Shown: positions 62,511 through 64,000 of the stretch, piece by piece
Position numbering within the stretch: the stretch's first letter is position 1
Layout: each line of letters opens with the position of its first letter
The notes under the pieces: model-generated
The model's database searches: none
Told to the model about the DNA's origin: nothing
The model's input: only the letters and a program-made list of their open reading frames with translations
NCBI RefSeq assembly: GCF_021233055.1
Contig: NZ_CP089540.1
Location: forward strand, 124,001 to 188,000
Reading direction: 5' to 3'
Source of the DNA: Spirosoma oryzicola
Lineage (GTDB): Bacteria > Bacteroidota > Bacteroidia > Cytophagales > Spirosomataceae
DNA: 64,000 bases
Program-made: the position numbers and the translations under genes

Positions 62511-63491
62511 TTACCAGTAACATCCGTCTTCAATCAACGTAAATTTTTGGGGTCTTTCGCTATCCGAGGGTCTTACCCAATGGTCATTCATCAATTCGCG
62601 ACTACCATCGTACTTCTCCCAGCGCTTGCCTCTTATGCCGAAAAGCATTTGGGTAGCCCCGCCTAAGTGAATACCAATTTTATTATTTCGTTTCGCATGA
62701 GCCGCTAAATGAAACCCGTAAGCACCGCATCCAACAATAGCAATGTCATAGTCTCGCTGATCCATTTGTGCTTTCATGTAGTTGAGCGATTGAAACCAGT
62801 CAGCAAACTGCGTTTTTGATTGACCAGCACTTTGCACAGCCTTTAATACATCTAACTGTAAGTCAGGTAAAACGCGCTTATCGTCAAATAAAAGATGGCG
62901 AAGCAAGTACTGCTTTCTGATGGTGTCCTCAAACGGATGAACTACCAAAACCTTTTTCCCGGCCAGCACTTCGCTCCAGGGATTTTGATGATAGTAAGGC
63001 TCAAGGTCCGGCAGCTGCACTTTTATTACATGACGAAGTTCGGGGGTAAGCAACCGCTCGCGGTATAGCCAAGAACCCAAAATATCTAACTGTCGTATAT
63101 CCTCTAACACTAAGTTGGTGTATCGGTGAGCGTTTGTTAAACTGTACGGAAAGAAGCCCGAAACATTTATCATATCATCGATAACCCTATTTTCCCAGCC
63201 GAATGCTCGGATCTGGTTACGAACATAGTAAAGCCTTTTTCGAAGCCACCAGCTCTTTTCTTCTGTTATAAGATACGTTGTCAGGAATGCAAGCTCGGTT
63301 GCTCCAAAGCGGGCAACCATCAAAGGTTTACCCGCAGTGATCCGTTCTTTAATTAAGTCAGACGCGACCTGCCCTCGAAACTGGGCATCTTCGAAATGGT
63401 ACGATACACCATCGTACGATCCGTTTTGAGGATGCAGGTTATTAACTAGTATTTTTAATAACGACAAGGTTTTTCGCTCAACCACATTCAT
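62511..63491 (-). CDS. GT-D-like (DUF1792-like) glycosyltransferase
   Basis: This 326-residue protein has KPLMVARFGATELAFLTTY near residues 54-72, a variant of the RxGDGE donor motif of GT-D enzymes, and DYDIAIVGCGAYGFHLAAHAKRNNKIGIHLGGATQMLFGIRGKRW near residues 245-289, the C-terminal block seen in the same group. No membrane segment or signal is present. The Ala-Thr replacement in the motif (GATE for GDGE) is notable because the Asp usually helps bind the metal-donor complex. Role: probably sugar transfer in the cluster. Confidence 0.65.
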   Translation of the reverse strand: MNVVERKTLSLLKILVNNLHPQNGSYDGVSYHFEDAQFRGQVASDLIKERITAGKPLMVARFGATELAFLTTYLITEEKSWWLRKRLYYVRNQIRAFGWENRVIDDMINVSGFFPYSLTNAHRYTNLVLEDIRQLDILGSWLYRERLLTPELRHVIKVQLPDLEPYYHQNPWSEVLAGKKVLVVHPFEDTIRKQYLLRHLLFDDKRVLPDLQLDVLKAVQSAGQSKTQFADWFQSLNYMKAQMDQRDYDIAIVGCGAYGFHLAAHAKRNNKIGIHLGGATQMLFGIRGKRWEKYDGSRELMNDHWVRPSDSERPQKFTLIEDGCYW

Positions 63492-63533
63492 ACTCAGCTA
63501 TTTTACAACCTGTCAGCGCAACCGCGCGAATCG

Positions 63534-64000
63534 TCAGGCAGTTTGTTTATAACGAATTATTCGCTTTATCAGCCTTTTGAATTTCTTGAAACGGGTATCA
63601 ACATCCATAGCACCAAATAGCGTGTTTTGAATGAATTCATCAGCTTCATAATTACGCTGAATTTTGCCTGGATGACGTACCGGAAACGCTAGATCATGAG
63701 TGGGCACATTCGCAAAATAATTAGTAGGGTCTTTCGAATGTGTTGCGTCGGGACCATAGCCAATATTAGAAATCAGGTTTGCCGCCGGTATAACCGCAAG
63801 TTGATTTCGCTTCATGCAGTGGTAATGGAATTGGATGTCCCAAGTATCATCCGGTTTTTTTTCATACGCCCAATCGAAGAGTTGTTTCCAGAACAACTGG
63901 TATTTCTTTTCCCGAAAAAGTGAGTTTAGAAATCTCTTCTGGTCCAGCGTTGGCCAAGATGCGATATGGTATTCATAAGCGTCCCAGCTTCGTTTCCAGG
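63534..64000 (-). CDS. HlpA-like nucleotide-diphospho-sugar transferase, 5' part beyond window edge
   Basis: The C-terminal part of a transferase like that at 59116-60042. The frame is open to the window edge; the region before the internal ATG at 63896 also encodes family-like sequence (WKRSWDAYEYHIASWPTL, then FLNSLFREKKYQLFWKQL), aligning with WRRAWNTFDYEM and TLFNQAYFNHYQ of the paralogue. Hence the true start lies outside. PDDTWDIQFHYHCMKRNQLAVIPAANLISNIGYGPDATHS corresponds to the conserved DDVWDFQW-GFNADATHS block. The C-terminal tail is basic. Confidence 0.85.
   Translation of the reverse strand, partial: WKRSWDAYEYHIASWPTLDQKRFLNSLFREKKYQLFWKQLFDWAYEKKPDDTWDIQFHYHCMKRNQLAVIPAANLISNIGYGPDATHSKDPTNYFANVPTHDLAFPVRHPGKIQRNYEADEFIQNTLFGAMDVDTRFKKFKRLIKRIIRYKQTA

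Noticed and set aside
1..64000. tRNA, rRNA, prophage or insertion-sequence genes
   Set aside because: Reading both strands I found no transposase, integrase, tRNA-like cloverleaf or rRNA-like stretch that I could support.

Overview
The window looks like a chromosomal segment of a Cytophagales bacterium, most likely Spirosoma or a close relative. This rests on two SusC/SusD pairs, Tat- and Sec-exported glycosidases, FtsX-type permeases of the PadR-linked kind, weak or absent Shine-Dalgarno sites, and TAnnTTTG-like -7 boxes. I see no rRNA, tRNA, CRISPR array, transposase or phage gene. Species assignment is inference from protein character only.

Region 1 (1-11132, + strand) is an amino-sugar utilisation locus. 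After the tail of a membrane protein (possibly NagX-like) come two strong palindromes sharing one core, then SusC, SusD, a glucosamine-6-phosphate deaminase, a FucP/NagP-type sugar transporter, a GH20-like hexosaminidase, a Tat-exported Gfo/Idh/MocA oxidoreductase and ApbE. Region 2 (11158-14491) holds an acyltransferase and a divergent HxlR regulator / DsbA-like thiol protein pair.

Region 3 (14492-32198) is the most interesting part. It contains a second SusC/SusD pair, an AraC regulator, the three core enzymes of trans-4-hydroxy-L-proline catabolism (epimerase, D-hydroxyproline dehydrogenase, DapA-family deaminase), two predicted beta-L-arabinofuranosidases (GH127 and GH127/GH146-like), an amino-acid permease and a DUF885 metallopeptidase-like protein. 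Beta-L-arabinofuranosyl chains on hydroxyproline are the hallmark of plant extensins, so the locus reads as a candidate system for using hydroxyproline-rich plant cell-wall glycoproteins.

Region 4 (33052-39823) has an FtsX/MacB-type permease with its accessory protein and PadR regulator, a small lipoprotein and a GH39 glycosidase.

Region 5 (40081-64000, all - strand, running off the window end) is a surface-polysaccharide cluster. It has about ten glycosyltransferases, an FkbM methyltransferase, an NAD-dependent epimerase-like protein, a GT-C membrane protein, an Fe(II)/2-oxoglutarate dioxygenase, and an amidotransferase cassette (HisH-like, HisF-like, WbpG/PseA-like) with a UDP-GlcNAc 2-epimerase-family enzyme, which suggests an acetamidino sugar. 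Two DUF354 proteins, a deacetylase, a DegT aminotransferase and a FemAB-like transferase probably decorate the glycan. A NusG/UpxY-like antiterminator lies at the downstream end, which is unusual. Most genes overlap or are a few bases apart. An exact 117-bp tandem duplication sits at the hisH/hisF junction and leaves a 38-codon truncated hisF copy directly in front of the intact gene.
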